Source: Clostridia bacterium (lineage in GTDB: Bacteria > Bacillota > Clostridia > Christensenellales > UBA1242). Taken from it: a stretch of DNA of 64,000 bases. The notes beneath the pieces were generated by a model. It was given only the letters and a program-made list of their open reading frames with translations, ran no database searches and had not been told where the DNA came from. Positions 8,828 to 17,212 of this stretch are shown here, piece after piece (positions within the stretch are counted from its first letter, which is position 1; the number at the start of each line of letters is the position of its first letter). A program made the position numbers and the translations under genes. Location: NCBI GenBank assembly GCA_900767835.1, contig CAAGAO010000025.1, positions 30,483 to 94,482 on the forward strand. Direction: 5' to 3'.

Positions 8828-9034
8828 ATGTTGGCAGTCTTTCGTTCTAGAACCGAGACATTAAATTTTGCGTCATTGCTTCGTTCCTATGGTGTGAATT
8901 GTACTGTGGTGAATACACCACGAAAAATCAATGTTTCTTGTGGAATTTCAGTGCAATTTTCCACTCGCGACCTACCAATAGTAAAACAAATATTATCTAG
9001 AAGACATTTTGACACTTTTGCAGGAATTTATTAA
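8828..9034 (+). CDS. DUF3343 putative Se/S carrier-like protein
   Basis: This 68-aa protein has a very strong ribosome binding site (CAAGGAGGTG). The layout MLAVFRSRTETLNFASLLRSYG, then VNTPRKINVSCGISVQF, matches DUF3343: an N-terminal strand-helix and a conserved SCG motif with one key cysteine. Members are thought to carry sulfur or selenium. The neighbouring divergent cysteine-desulfurase-like gene supports this. The preceding 8592-8827 stretch is AT-rich and otherwise featureless. Confidence 0.8.
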   Translation: MLAVFRSRTETLNFASLLRSYGVNCTVVNTPRKINVSCGISVQFSTRDLPIVKQILSRRHFDTFAGIY

Positions 9035-9163
9035 TATATATTTAATTTTTTATAAAAAATTATTTAAAATTATTTGTTTTGAGACAAAAGATATAAACTA
9101 GCATTTTTCTTGCGATTTTTTATTAATATATATAAACTAAACTTGAGCCAAAAACATAAATAT

Positions 9164-9192
9164 TTGACAAATTATTATATGTGTGATAACAT
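9164..9192 (+). promoter_or_regulatory. Extended -10 promoter before the 9222 gene
   Basis: TTGACA at 9164-9169, a 17-bp spacer, and TAACAT at 9187-9192 preceded by TGA (extended -10). Confidence 0.6.
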
Positions 9193-9221
9193 ATATATAA
9201 TAAATAAGGGGAGAAATATTT

Positions 9222-9560
9222 ATGAAACAAATATATAATGTGATTTTAACAGCCTTGACTATTGCAATGTTGGCTCTTTTAACCTTTGCAAAATTAAATG
9301 AAATTGGCGGTTGGGTAGATTTAACAAAATATAAAGATGTAATTAATATTGTTAGTTCATATGGACCTATGGTGCTTGTGTGCTTGTTTGCCTTTGGTAG
9401 TTTGTTTGGTAGGGTTTTGTCTAAAGTTTTCTTTGTTATAATTTTATTACTTTTGATAGTATTTACTATTACAATGTTCTTCCCTGAATGGGTTGGTTCA
9501 TTATTTAAAAAAGCAGATGATGCTGGTGCTGTTATTTCAATGTTAAAATATATGATTTAA
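9222..9560 (+). CDS. Small membrane protein of unknown function
   Basis: This 112-aa protein has about three hydrophobic helices (residues 6-22, 47-63 and 66-88) and a short amphipathic tail. The ribosome binding site GGGGAG and the good promoter upstream make it a likely real gene. It appears monocistronic; 9561-9777 between it and polA holds nothing clear apart from a TATAAT at 9760-9765 close to polA. No family was recognised. Confidence 0.65.
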   Translation: MKQIYNVILTALTIAMLALLTFAKLNEIGGWVDLTKYKDVINIVSSYGPMVLVCLFAFGSLFGRVLSKVFFVIILLLLIVFTITMFFPEWVGSLFKKADDAGAVISMLKYMI

Positions 9561-9777
9561 TCTTCAATCATAAAAAAGTCCATTTTAAAAATATCAAAAT
9601 TTGTTATGTAAAATTGTTAACTTTATGCATGCAGTTTGGTGTTAAAATATGGTCTTTTTTATTTTAATATATTAGTTATTTTAAATATTTAATTTTTAAA
9701 AAATAATTGCTTTTTAAATTAAAAAACTTTAGAATGAATAATAAGTTATTAGTACAGACTATAATTAAAGGTGAAAT

Positions 9778-12276
9778 ATGAAAAAGATATTTATAATTGA
9801 TGGCAATAGTTTAGTTAATAGAGCATTTTATGCCTTGCCTTTGCTTGCGAATTCGGAAGGTGTATACTCAAATGCAGTGTTTGGTTTTGTAAATTGTTTG
9901 GTAAAATTAATTTCCGAAAATAATCCAGATTTTTTAGTGGTTGCCTTTGACCATGCTCGCAAAACTTTTAGAAATGAAATTTTCGCAGATTATAAAGGAA
10001 CACGCAAAGAAACACCAACCGAATTAAGACCTCAATTTGCAATTTTGAAAGATATGCTTTTGTCAATGGGCATAAAATGTATCGAACAAGAAGGCATAGA
10101 AGCCGATGATATTATTGGCACAATTACGAGAAAGTCTGGCATAGAAAACTACATAATTACGGGTGATAGAGATTCTTTGCAACTAATCAACAAAACAACC
10201 AAAGTGTGGCTTACTCAAAAAGGTATAACCGACATTAAAGAAGTAAATTTAGACAACATTCAGGAACTATATTCACTTTCTCCAGAGCAAATTATAGAGT
10301 TCAAAGCTTTGGCTGGTGACTCATCTGACAATATTCCAGGAATCTTAGGCATAGGCGAAAAAACGGCAATAAATCTTTTAACTGAGTATAAAAATGTTGA
10401 CAATATATATAATAATCTTGACAAACTAAAAGGTAAACAACTAGAAAAAATTGAACAAGGCAAAGAGTCGTGCTATATGTCAAAAGCCTTGGCAACAATT
10501 AAAACCGATTGCGATATAGACTTTAATTTAGATGATTGCATTTATGATTTTCCATTTAGTTTAAATGTTAAAGAGCAGTTTGTAAAATATAATTTTAAAA
10601 GCCTTTTAAATAGAAATATATTTAAACAAGAAGAAATGGCAACTGCTAACCAAACAGAAGAAATTCTTTTAAATGATAAGCAGTTTAAAGATTTGATGAA
10701 AACCAAATTTAATACTTTTTCTTTCAATTTTGATGAGAACTTTAAGTTTTGCATAAATGGAAACCTTTATGTTGTGAAAAAACTTGAGATGGGATTTGCA
10801 GATGAACATTTCTTTATTGAATACATATTCAGCATAATAGAAACAATATTAAAGGACAAAAACATATTAAAAATTGTCGCAGACTTAAAAGCAAATATGC
10901 ACAAATTTAAAACTGTACAAATTTTGAATGTGTTTGATATAAGTCTTGCAAATTATTTAATAAGCGGTGGAAATAAACCAGAGATATATGATGATTGCTC
11001 AAGGTTTGTTGAAATATATAAAGAGCAAGAAAATAGGTTAAATGTTGATGGTATGTCAAACTTGTACTATAACATAGAACTACCATTAGAGTATGTTTTA
11101 TATAATATGGAACAAGAAGGTTTTGCTATGGATAAACAAGCCCTTTATAGCCTAAAAGATAGTTATAAAGTCGAAATGGAAAGTTTGGAACAGCAAATAA
11201 GAGCATATTCATTAAACCTAGACTTTAACCCAAAATCTCCTAAACAAATAGGTCAACTTTTGTTTGAAGATTTAGGGCTTTCTGATAGATATAATAAAAA
11301 ACACTCAACCAATATAGATGCATTAACTGGTTTATATGATTTGCATCCAGTTGTACCTTTAATTATAAGACACCGCAAGGTTACAAAATTATATACTACA
11401 TATATCGAACCATATATTCAAATGGTAAATAATAATGACAAATCAATTATATATACAATTTTTAATCAAACACTAACATCAACTGGTAGACTTTCATCTA
11501 GCGAACCAAATCTTCAAAACATTCCAGTTAGAGATGAAGAAGGTAAAGCACTTAGAAAAATGTTTATTTCGCGTTTTGATGGAGGGAAATTAATATCTGC
11601 CGATTACAATCAAATTGAATTAAGGTTGCTTGCAAATTTTTCTAATGATGACAAACTAATTAGTGATTATAACAAAGGTACAGACATTCATCGTTTAACC
11701 GCGTCACAAATTTTTGGTATTGCACCAGAAAATGTAACCGACCAAGAACGAAGAATGGCAAAAGCGGTTAATTTTGGCATTATTTATGGAATTTCAGGGT
11801 ACGGACTTGCAAAAAATATAGATATGCCAGTAAAAGATGCTAAAATGTATATAGAATTATATTTTGAAAAATATCCCGGTGTAAAAGCATATTTAGATGG
11901 ACTTATAAATTTTGCAAAAGAGCAAGGTTATGCTAAAACTTTACATGGTAGACGCAGATATATTCCAGAATTAAAAAGCAATAATGGACTTCAAAGACAA
12001 TTAGGCGAACGCATAGCAATGAATATGCCACTTCAAGGCTCAGCAAGTGATATAATTAAAATTGCAATGATTAATGTGTATAATCGCTTTAAAAAAGATA
12101 ATATTAAAAGTAAGTTAATTCTTCAAATACATGACGAGTTAATTGTTGATGTCTACCCAAATGAAGAACAAATTGTTAAAGATATTTTAACTCAAGAAAT
12201 GCAAAAAGCCTACATATATAAAGTACCACTTATTGTTGGAGTTGGTGAAGGCAAAACATGGTACGATTGCAAATAG
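9778..12276 (+). CDS. polA: DNA polymerase I
   Basis: PolA is the repair and Okazaki-fragment polymerase. Residues 1 to about 290 form the 5' nuclease (GNSLVNRAFYA, EADDIIG, TGDRDSLQL, GDSSDNIPG). Residues about 300-440 correspond to the 3'-5' exonuclease fold but show no DxE or other DEDD catalytic residues, so proofreading is probably lost. The polymerase domain is complete: motif A DYNQIELR, motif B RRMAKAVNFGIIYG, motif C QIHDELIVD. The length of 832 aa is normal for PolA with a degenerate exonuclease domain. The ribosome binding site is AAAGGTG. Confidence 0.97.
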   Translation: MKKIFIIDGNSLVNRAFYALPLLANSEGVYSNAVFGFVNCLVKLISENNPDFLVVAFDHARKTFRNEIFADYKGTRKETPTELRPQFAILKDMLLSMGIKCIEQEGIEADDIIGTITRKSGIENYIITGDRDSLQLINKTTKVWLTQKGITDIKEVNLDNIQELYSLSPEQIIEFKALAGDSSDNIPGILGIGEKTAINLLTEYKNVDNIYNNLDKLKGKQLEKIEQGKESCYMSKALATIKTDCDIDFNLDDCIYDFPFSLNVKEQFVKYNFKSLLNRNIFKQEEMATANQTEEILLNDKQFKDLMKTKFNTFSFNFDENFKFCINGNLYVVKKLEMGFADEHFFIEYIFSIIETILKDKNILKIVADLKANMHKFKTVQILNVFDISLANYLISGGNKPEIYDDCSRFVEIYKEQENRLNVDGMSNLYYNIELPLEYVLYNMEQEGFAMDKQALYSLKDSYKVEMESLEQQIRAYSLNLDFNPKSPKQIGQLLFEDLGLSDRYNKKHSTNIDALTGLYDLHPVVPLIIRHRKVTKLYTTYIEPYIQMVNNNDKSIIYTIFNQTLTSTGRLSSSEPNLQNIPVRDEEGKALRKMFISRFDGGKLISADYNQIELRLLANFSNDDKLISDYNKGTDIHRLTASQIFGIAPENVTDQERRMAKAVNFGIIYGISGYGLAKNIDMPVKDAKMYIELYFEKYPGVKAYLDGLINFAKEQGYAKTLHGRRRYIPELKSNNGLQRQLGERIAMNMPLQGSASDIIKIAMINVYNRFKKDNIKSKLILQIHDELIVDVYPNEEQIVKDILTQEMQKAYIYKVPLIVGVGEGKTWYDCK

Positions 12277-12282
12277 CCTCTA

Positions 12283-12361
12283 GCGGAAGTAACATTTTGC
12301 AGTCCGCAAAATGTTTGAAATTGCTTTTGCGATTTTGTTTGCCTTCGGCAAACACTTCCGC
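12283..12361. repeat. Cloverleaf-forming palindromic element
   Basis: This 79-nt stretch, seven bases after the polA stop, can fold completely into a four-way junction. The outer helix is GCGGAAGT/ACTTCCGC (12283-12290 with 12354-12361). Helix 1 is AACATTTTGC/GCAAAATGTT (12291-12300 with 12306-12315). Helix 2 is AAATTGC/GCGATTT (12318-12324 with 12329-12335, one G-T pair). Helix 3 is GTTTGCC/GGCAAAC (12337-12343 with 12347-12353, loop TTC). Almost every base is used. No T-run follows, so it is not a simple terminator, and it has no tRNA loop consensus. Confidence 0.75.
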
Positions 12362-12446
12362 CATTTAGTTACATAAGCAAACTATGGAGATTACTAAGCA
12401 TTAATAAAATAGGATATATTTAAAATATCACAAAATGGAGCAAACA

Positions 12447-13709
12447 ATGAAAATAAAACAATATAAAAGCGGGCTAAGATTAGTTGTAAACAACAAAGAT
12501 GATTCAGAAATAATATCTTTTAGAATCTTTGTAAATGTTGCATCAAAAGATGAAACAAAAGAAGAATACGGCATTGCACACTTTTTGGAACATATGTTTT
12601 TTAAAAGCACTGACAAACATTCATATCAAGAACTTGCAAATTTGTTTGACGAACTAGGCATACAAAAAAATGCTTACACTGGGACATATAACACATGCTA
12701 TTATTTTAAATGTTTAAAAAATGTATACGAACAAAGTATGCAATTGTTTTCAGAAATGTTTTTTAATTGCACCTATAACAAAAAAGAAATAGAGAATGAA
12801 AAACTAGTCATTTTGGAAGAATACAAAATGGGGAATGATGACTCTCAAAAAAAATGTATATTAAATGCTTATAGTTCACTTTTTAATGGTACTTGCCTAG
12901 AACATGATGTTATAGGGACACCAAAACATATAAAGAGTTTTACGGCAGATATGTTAAAAGACTTTAAACAAAAACATTATTTGCCACACAAAATAGTAAT
13001 ATCAGTGTCCGGTAATGTAACTTTAAAAGAAGTGGAAACTTTACTGAAAATATACTTTGCTCCACTTTTTGATGGCGAATATAAAGAGAAATATAAAAAA
13101 GCGGACTTAATAGAAGTAAAACCAAAAAATAAGTTTATCTTACAAAATAAGGATAACGAGCAGTCTATAGTGTATATCTTAACCGACCTTGGCAAAAAAA
13201 CTAACAAACAAATGTACGCCTTTGACCTTTTGTTCGCAATTTTAGGCTACGGAATGAGCAGTAAGTTTTATAACATCATTCGTGGAGAAAAAGCCCTTGT
13301 ATATAATATTGATGCTGACACTTCATCAGTTGGCGGTAATAACTTTGCAGAAATAATGTTTGCAACATCTAACGATAAAGTATGTGTCGCACTAAATACA
13401 GTGTTAGATATTTTAAAATCTTGTAAAGATGGTGACATAACTAACGAAGAACTTGAAAAATCAAAAAATAAATATATTGCGGGAATTATATATTCCAACG
13501 AAACAAATGGCGGAATCTCAATGCGTAATGGTGCTGATTTAATAAACGATAATAAAATTGACTCTCAAGCACAAATTGTGCAAGATATAAGAGCGGTAAC
13601 CTTAAAACAAGTAGTAAATTGTGCAAATGAGTTTTTTGCTCAACAAAACTATGTAGTATCAGCAATAGGTAAATGCAATAAAAAAGACTTGCAATGCTAT
13701 AAACATTAA
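12447..13709 (+). CDS. M16 family zinc peptidase
   Basis: This 420-aa processing-peptidase-like metalloprotease carries the inverted zinc motif HFLEH (in GIAHFLEHMFFKS) and a downstream glutamate in ENEKLVILEEY, so it should be active. The second half matches the M16 C-terminal domain. It resembles the YmxG/MlpA group of Bacillota. ATG 12447 is chosen over ATG 12435 because GGAG at 12437-12440 is ideally spaced for it. The substrate is unknown. Confidence 0.9.
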   Translation: MKIKQYKSGLRLVVNNKDDSEIISFRIFVNVASKDETKEEYGIAHFLEHMFFKSTDKHSYQELANLFDELGIQKNAYTGTYNTCYYFKCLKNVYEQSMQLFSEMFFNCTYNKKEIENEKLVILEEYKMGNDDSQKKCILNAYSSLFNGTCLEHDVIGTPKHIKSFTADMLKDFKQKHYLPHKIVISVSGNVTLKEVETLLKIYFAPLFDGEYKEKYKKADLIEVKPKNKFILQNKDNEQSIVYILTDLGKKTNKQMYAFDLLFAILGYGMSSKFYNIIRGEKALVYNIDADTSSVGGNNFAEIMFATSNDKVCVALNTVLDILKSCKDGDITNEELEKSKNKYIAGIIYSNETNGGISMRNGADLINDNKIDSQAQIVQDIRAVTLKQVVNCANEFFAQQNYVVSAIGKCNKKDLQCYKH

Positions 13710-13740
13710 TTTTAAAATTGAAAAATTTTTAATGAATATC

Positions 13741-13781
13741 AGTTTTGCTTGAATATACCTTCGGTGCATTCAGACAAAACT
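13741..13781. repeat. Hairpin with CC-TTC-GG apex after the M16 gene
   Basis: AGTTTTG (13741-13747) pairs with CAAAACT (13775-13781), with inner TGAAT/ATTCA and ACC-TTC-GGT at the tip. The tip and the trailing TTCCG resemble helix 3 and the 3' end of the cloverleaf at 12283, so it may be a degenerate relative. Confidence 0.5.
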
Positions 13782-13804
13782 TCCGATAATATAAACTAAA
13801 TTTA

Positions 13805-13843
13805 AAAAATAAACGAAAAAGTCAAACCTTTTCGTTTATTTTT
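13805..13843 (+). terminator. Rho-independent terminator after the M16 gene
   Basis: A 15-bp stem, AAAAATAAACGAAAA (13805-13819) with TTTTCGTTTATTTTT (13829-13843), ends in a T-run and closes the polA-M16 region. Confidence 0.8.
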
Positions 13844-13885
13844 ATTGCCATTTGAAACGACATAATGAGATAATAATTCAATAAT

Positions 13886-13915
13886 TTGACAAAGTTTGCT
13901 TCTCTTTGCTAAAAT
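13886..13915 (+). promoter_or_regulatory. engB promoter, predicted leaderless transcript
   Basis: TTGACA (13886-13891), an 18-bp spacer, and TAAAAT (13910-13915) preceded by TGC as an extended -10. The start of transcription should fall about seven bases after the -10, which is at or next to ATG 13922. Confidence 0.75.
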
Positions 13916-13921
13916 GCGAAT

Positions 13922-14503
13922 ATGATAATTAAAAGTGCAACATATTTAACCAGTGTGGTTAATAAAGAAAATATTTTAAATGACGGTATAGATTTCGCTT
14001 TTGTTGGCAGAAGTAATGTAGGCAAAAGTAGTTTAATTAATAGTTTAGTTAATCAAAAAAAATTGTGTAAAACAAGTTCTACTCCTGGCAGAACAAGAAT
14101 GATTAATTATTTTTTAATCAATAACGAGTTTAGATTTGTAGATTTGCCGGGCTATGGTTATGCACAAGCAGGTAAGGAACATAAACTTATTTGGGCAAAC
14201 ATTATGGAAGATTATTTAGTTAACACAAAAGCATTAAAACGAGTATTTATGTTGGTTGATGGCAGAATTGCCCCCACAGAACTTGATGTAAGAATGTTAA
14301 AGTTTTTATTTTACTATCAAATTCCAACAACCATAATTGCCACCAAATGCGACAAGTTGCCAAAAAGCAAAATTACTACATATATGCAAGACATTGCAAA
14401 AAAATTGAATGTTGGTAAAGATAATATTTTGCCTTATAGTAGTGAAAATGGTTTCAATAAAGATAAGGTCTTATCCATAATTGAGCAAGACTTAAAAGAC
14501 TGA
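13922..14503 (+). CDS. engB: Ribosome biogenesis GTPase EngB (YsxC)
   Basis: EngB is a 50S-assembly GTPase. G1 is GRSNVGKS, G2 lies in STPGRTRMINYF, G3 is DLPGYGYA, and G4 is TKCDK. The length of 193 aa is typical, and the N-terminus MIIKSATYLTSV fits the family, so ATG 13922 is well supported. No Shine-Dalgarno sequence precedes it and the promoter lies immediately upstream, implying leaderless translation. It stands alone between two terminators. Confidence 0.96.
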   Translation: MIIKSATYLTSVVNKENILNDGIDFAFVGRSNVGKSSLINSLVNQKKLCKTSSTPGRTRMINYFLINNEFRFVDLPGYGYAQAGKEHKLIWANIMEDYLVNTKALKRVFMLVDGRIAPTELDVRMLKFLFYYQIPTTIIATKCDKLPKSKITTYMQDIAKKLNVGKDNILPYSSENGFNKDKVLSIIEQDLKD

Positions 14504-14538
14504 CTAAAAATTGTATATATATTCATGATATATATGAC

Positions 14539-14603
14539 AAAAAGTCTAAATTCAAGAAAAAGACAAATATTGTTGTCTTGTCGCTTAAATTTAGACTTTT
14601 TTT
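14539..14603 (+). terminator. Rho-independent terminator after engB
   Basis: AAAAAGTCTAAATT (14539-14552) pairs with AATTTAGACTTTTT (14588-14601), enclosing a second hairpin AAGACAA/TTGTCTT. A T-run follows. Confidence 0.85.
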
Positions 14604-14768
14604 GTGTTTAAAGTTGAGAAAGCAAACAAAATATCTTACAAATTATCTTTATAATTATTCTAATATATCTTTTGTAATTAAATAAGCAATCTAGTTTTAA
14701 ATTTTATTTGCCTAAATTGGTTTACATAGTGTATACTTGTATAGTAAAAACTAAAAATAGGAGATTTT

Positions 14769-15341
14769 ATGCAAAACGAAGAACAAATTGAAGAGTTAGA
14801 GTTGGTTTATGCTGATGATTTAGAAAAGGCTTATAACCACCTTTTAGATGAATATCAAGTAATTAGAGCGGGCAGAGCCAATCCACACATTTTGGATAAA
14901 GTTATGGTTGAGTACTATGGAGTTATGACACCAATCAATCAAATGGCAAACATTCAAGTGCCAGAGGCAAGAATGATTGTTATTAGCGTTTGGGATAGTT
15001 CACAACTTAAAAATGTGTCTAAAGCAATTTCTATGGCGGACTTAGGTGTTAATCCAACTGATGACGGCAAGGTTATTAGACTGGTATTCCCACCACTAAC
15101 TGAAGAACGCCGTAAAGATTTGGCAAAACAAGTCAAAAAACTTTTAGAAGAAACAAAAGTTGTTATGCGTAATGCAAGACGCGATATTTTAGAAAAGTTT
15201 AAAGCACTTAAAAAAGACGGCAAAATTTCTGAAGATGAATATGCAGGGCTAGAGGCTAATGTTCAAAAGAATTTAGACAATATGTGTGCTAAGGCAGACA
15301 AAGCATCTGTTGACAAAGAAAAAGAGATAATGGAAATATAA
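14769..15341 (+). CDS. frr: Ribosome-recycling factor
   Basis: RRF splits post-termination ribosomes together with EF-G. The core reads VIRAGRANPHILDKVMVEYYG and LTEERRKDLAKQVKK, both classic. At 190 aa it is near normal length. The usual upstream partners rpsB, tsf and pyrH are absent here; the gene follows engB and its terminator. Its stop overlaps the start of the next gene (TAATG), and it leads the frr-uppS-cdsA-rseP run. The ribosome binding site is AGGAGA. Confidence 0.97.
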   Translation: MQNEEQIEELELVYADDLEKAYNHLLDEYQVIRAGRANPHILDKVMVEYYGVMTPINQMANIQVPEARMIVISVWDSSQLKNVSKAISMADLGVNPTDDGKVIRLVFPPLTEERRKDLAKQVKKLLEETKVVMRNARRDILEKFKALKKDGKISEDEYAGLEANVQKNLDNMCAKADKASVDKEKEIMEI

Positions 15342-15547
15342 TGCAAGAGTATATTGGTGAAAAATTAAGCATTGTTATTAATAATTTGTCTAAATTAGGC
15401 ATTAAATATAAAGTAGTGGACAATAATTTTAGTGTTTTAGGTGATGAGAAACTTGTCACAAACATATATACACAAGATGATACTGTTGTAATAGTTACAG
15501 GCGATTTTATTTTTGATGTAAGGAATAAAAGCAATGAAAGTAAATAA
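15341..15547 (+). CDS. Small hypothetical protein between frr and uppS
   Basis: This 68-aa protein shows no recognised family. Its ATG overlaps the frr stop by one base, and its 3' end overlaps the uppS start by 14 bases, so the three genes are likely translationally coupled. The predicted content is an N-terminal helix followed by several beta strands and a lysine- and serine-rich tail, with no membrane segment or cysteine. The tight overlaps on both sides support it as a real gene. Confidence 0.7.
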   Translation: MQEYIGEKLSIVINNLSKLGIKYKVVDNNFSVLGDEKLVTNIYTQDDTVVIVTGDFIFDVRNKSNESK

Positions 15548-16232
15548 AAAGTTAAATCATCTTGCTATAATAATGGACGGCAATGGTCGTTGGGCAATAA
15601 AAAGAGGTAAACCAAGACTTTTTGGACATAAAGCGGGCATTGAGAGCTTTAAAAGAGTAATTAAAGCGTGTGGCGAGTTAGGAATTAAAGTGCTATCCGT
15701 TTTTGCGTTTTCAACCGAAAACTGGACAAGACCAAAAGAAGAAGTTGACGGCATAATGAATCTTATTACAGAATTTTGTGAGCAAGACTTAGATAATGCA
15801 ATCACAAATGGTGTTAAAGTTGTGACAATGGGTGATTTGTCAAAATTACCACAAAGGCTACAAGATACATTAAATAATGTCATTGAAAAAACTAAAAATA
15901 ACGACAAATTAACATTAAATATTGGCATAAACTATGGTGCAAGGGCAGAGATTTTAAGAGCGGTTAATAATATAATAAAAGACGGCATAATTGATTGTGA
16001 TGAAAAAACTTTTAATAGTTATTTATATACAGCAAATCTCCCTGACCCAGATTTGATAATTCGAGCAAGTGGCGAAAAAAGATTATCTAATTTTATGCTT
16101 TATCAATGTGCATATAGCGAATTTTATTTCCCTAAAGTTCATTGGCCAGATTTTAACAAAAAGGTTATAGAAAAAGCAATAAAAGTTTACCAAAAACGCA
16201 ATAGGCGTTTTGGTGGACTAAAAAACAACTAG
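15534..16232 (+). CDS. uppS: Isoprenyl transferase (undecaprenyl diphosphate synthase)
   Basis: UppS condenses isopentenyl diphosphate onto farnesyl diphosphate to make the C55 carrier for peptidoglycan. IMDGNGRWA carries the catalytic aspartate, FAFSTENW.RP the substrate loop, and DLIIRASGEKRLSNFMLYQ the C-terminal signature. The 232 aa are complete. The gene sits in the usual frr-uppS-cdsA order, but local isoprenoid-precursor genes are missing. Confidence 0.96.
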   Translation: MKVNKKLNHLAIIMDGNGRWAIKRGKPRLFGHKAGIESFKRVIKACGELGIKVLSVFAFSTENWTRPKEEVDGIMNLITEFCEQDLDNAITNGVKVVTMGDLSKLPQRLQDTLNNVIEKTKNNDKLTLNIGINYGARAEILRAVNNIIKDGIIDCDEKTFNSYLYTANLPDPDLIIRASGEKRLSNFMLYQCAYSEFYFPKVHWPDFNKKVIEKAIKVYQKRNRRFGGLKNN

Positions 16233-16240
16233 GAGAAAAA

Positions 16241-17191
16241 ATGAAAACAAGAGTTTTAACAGGTTCAGCATTATTAGCATTTATGGTTTTGCTTTTTTTT
16301 ACAAAATCAGTAACAACATATGTTTTTGATGCATTTATTATTTATATTTCAGTTGTAGGCGGGTTAGAAATGTCTAACTTACTTACAAAAATTGGTTTTT
16401 ATAATAGTAAATTAGCAATAGGAATTTATCCTTTGCTTTCTTACGGTTTATTTAAACTTTGTGCATATTTGCAATTATCTTTATATTTAATTTTCGTGTT
16501 ACAAGTTGCACTTTTAATCTTGACTGCAGGTGTGGTATCTTTCATTTGCTTAGTATCTAAAAAACGCAGTGACAACGAAATAAAAACAAGAAAAATTAAT
16601 TGCTCGGTTGAACAATTTTCAATGTTTAAAGGTGTTCAAACGCTTTTTGCTTTAATTTATCCTGCATTTATAATCAATCTCTTATTGTATGTAAACAATA
16701 TCGAAGGTTTAAAATATGTGTTCCAAAGTGCAGGAGATTATGCATATTTAGTTTCATTCTTCTTACTTGCATATGTGTTTATTATTCCTATTTTTGTGGA
16801 TACTTTTGCAATGCTAACAGGTTCACTTTTAAAGGGTAAAAAACTATGCGAAAAAATAAGTCCAAACAAAACAATTTCTGGTGCTATAGGTGGTCTTGTT
16901 TGGGGAATTATGGCATCTGTTGCAATGTTCTTTATATTCAATTCAATAGATAAATTCCGCGTTATGTTTATCGCAATTAATCTAACTTGGTGGAAAATGC
17001 TTATTGTTGGCATTATATCATCAGTTCTATGTCAATTAGGTGACATATTTGAAAGTTTCTTAAAACGCAAAGCAAATGTCAAGGATAGTGGTGATTTATT
17101 GCCTGGTCATGGCGGTATTTTAGATAGAATTGATAGTCATATAGCAAATGTCTTGGTTACTTTTGTATTTACTTTAATTATCTTACTATAA
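16241..17191 (+). CDS. cdsA: Phosphatidate cytidylyltransferase
   Basis: CdsA makes CDP-diacylglycerol for phospholipid synthesis in the membrane. The 316 aa contain about eight hydrophobic helices, SPNKTISGAIGG, and the signature GDIFESFLKRKANVKDSGDLLPGHGGILDRIDS in the C-terminal part. It follows uppS by eight bases with AGGAG. The family usually precedes dxr, but here rseP follows directly. Confidence 0.95.
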   Translation: MKTRVLTGSALLAFMVLLFFTKSVTTYVFDAFIIYISVVGGLEMSNLLTKIGFYNSKLAIGIYPLLSYGLFKLCAYLQLSLYLIFVLQVALLILTAGVVSFICLVSKKRSDNEIKTRKINCSVEQFSMFKGVQTLFALIYPAFIINLLLYVNNIEGLKYVFQSAGDYAYLVSFFLLAYVFIIPIFVDTFAMLTGSLLKGKKLCEKISPNKTISGAIGGLVWGIMASVAMFFIFNSIDKFRVMFIAINLTWWKMLIVGIISSVLCQLGDIFESFLKRKANVKDSGDLLPGHGGILDRIDSHIANVLVTFVFTLIILL

Positions 17192-17212
17192 AAAATTAAA
17201 AGGAGAGTTATA

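Noticed and set aside
9196..9201. TATAAT at 9196-9201 as the -10 of the 9222 gene
   Set aside because: It would be 26 bp from TTGACA; TAACAT with an extended TGA fits at 17 bp.
12283..12361. tRNA or T-box reading of the cloverleaf
   Set aside because: No T-loop, CCA, anticodon arm proportions or specifier elements; the element follows rather than precedes a gene.
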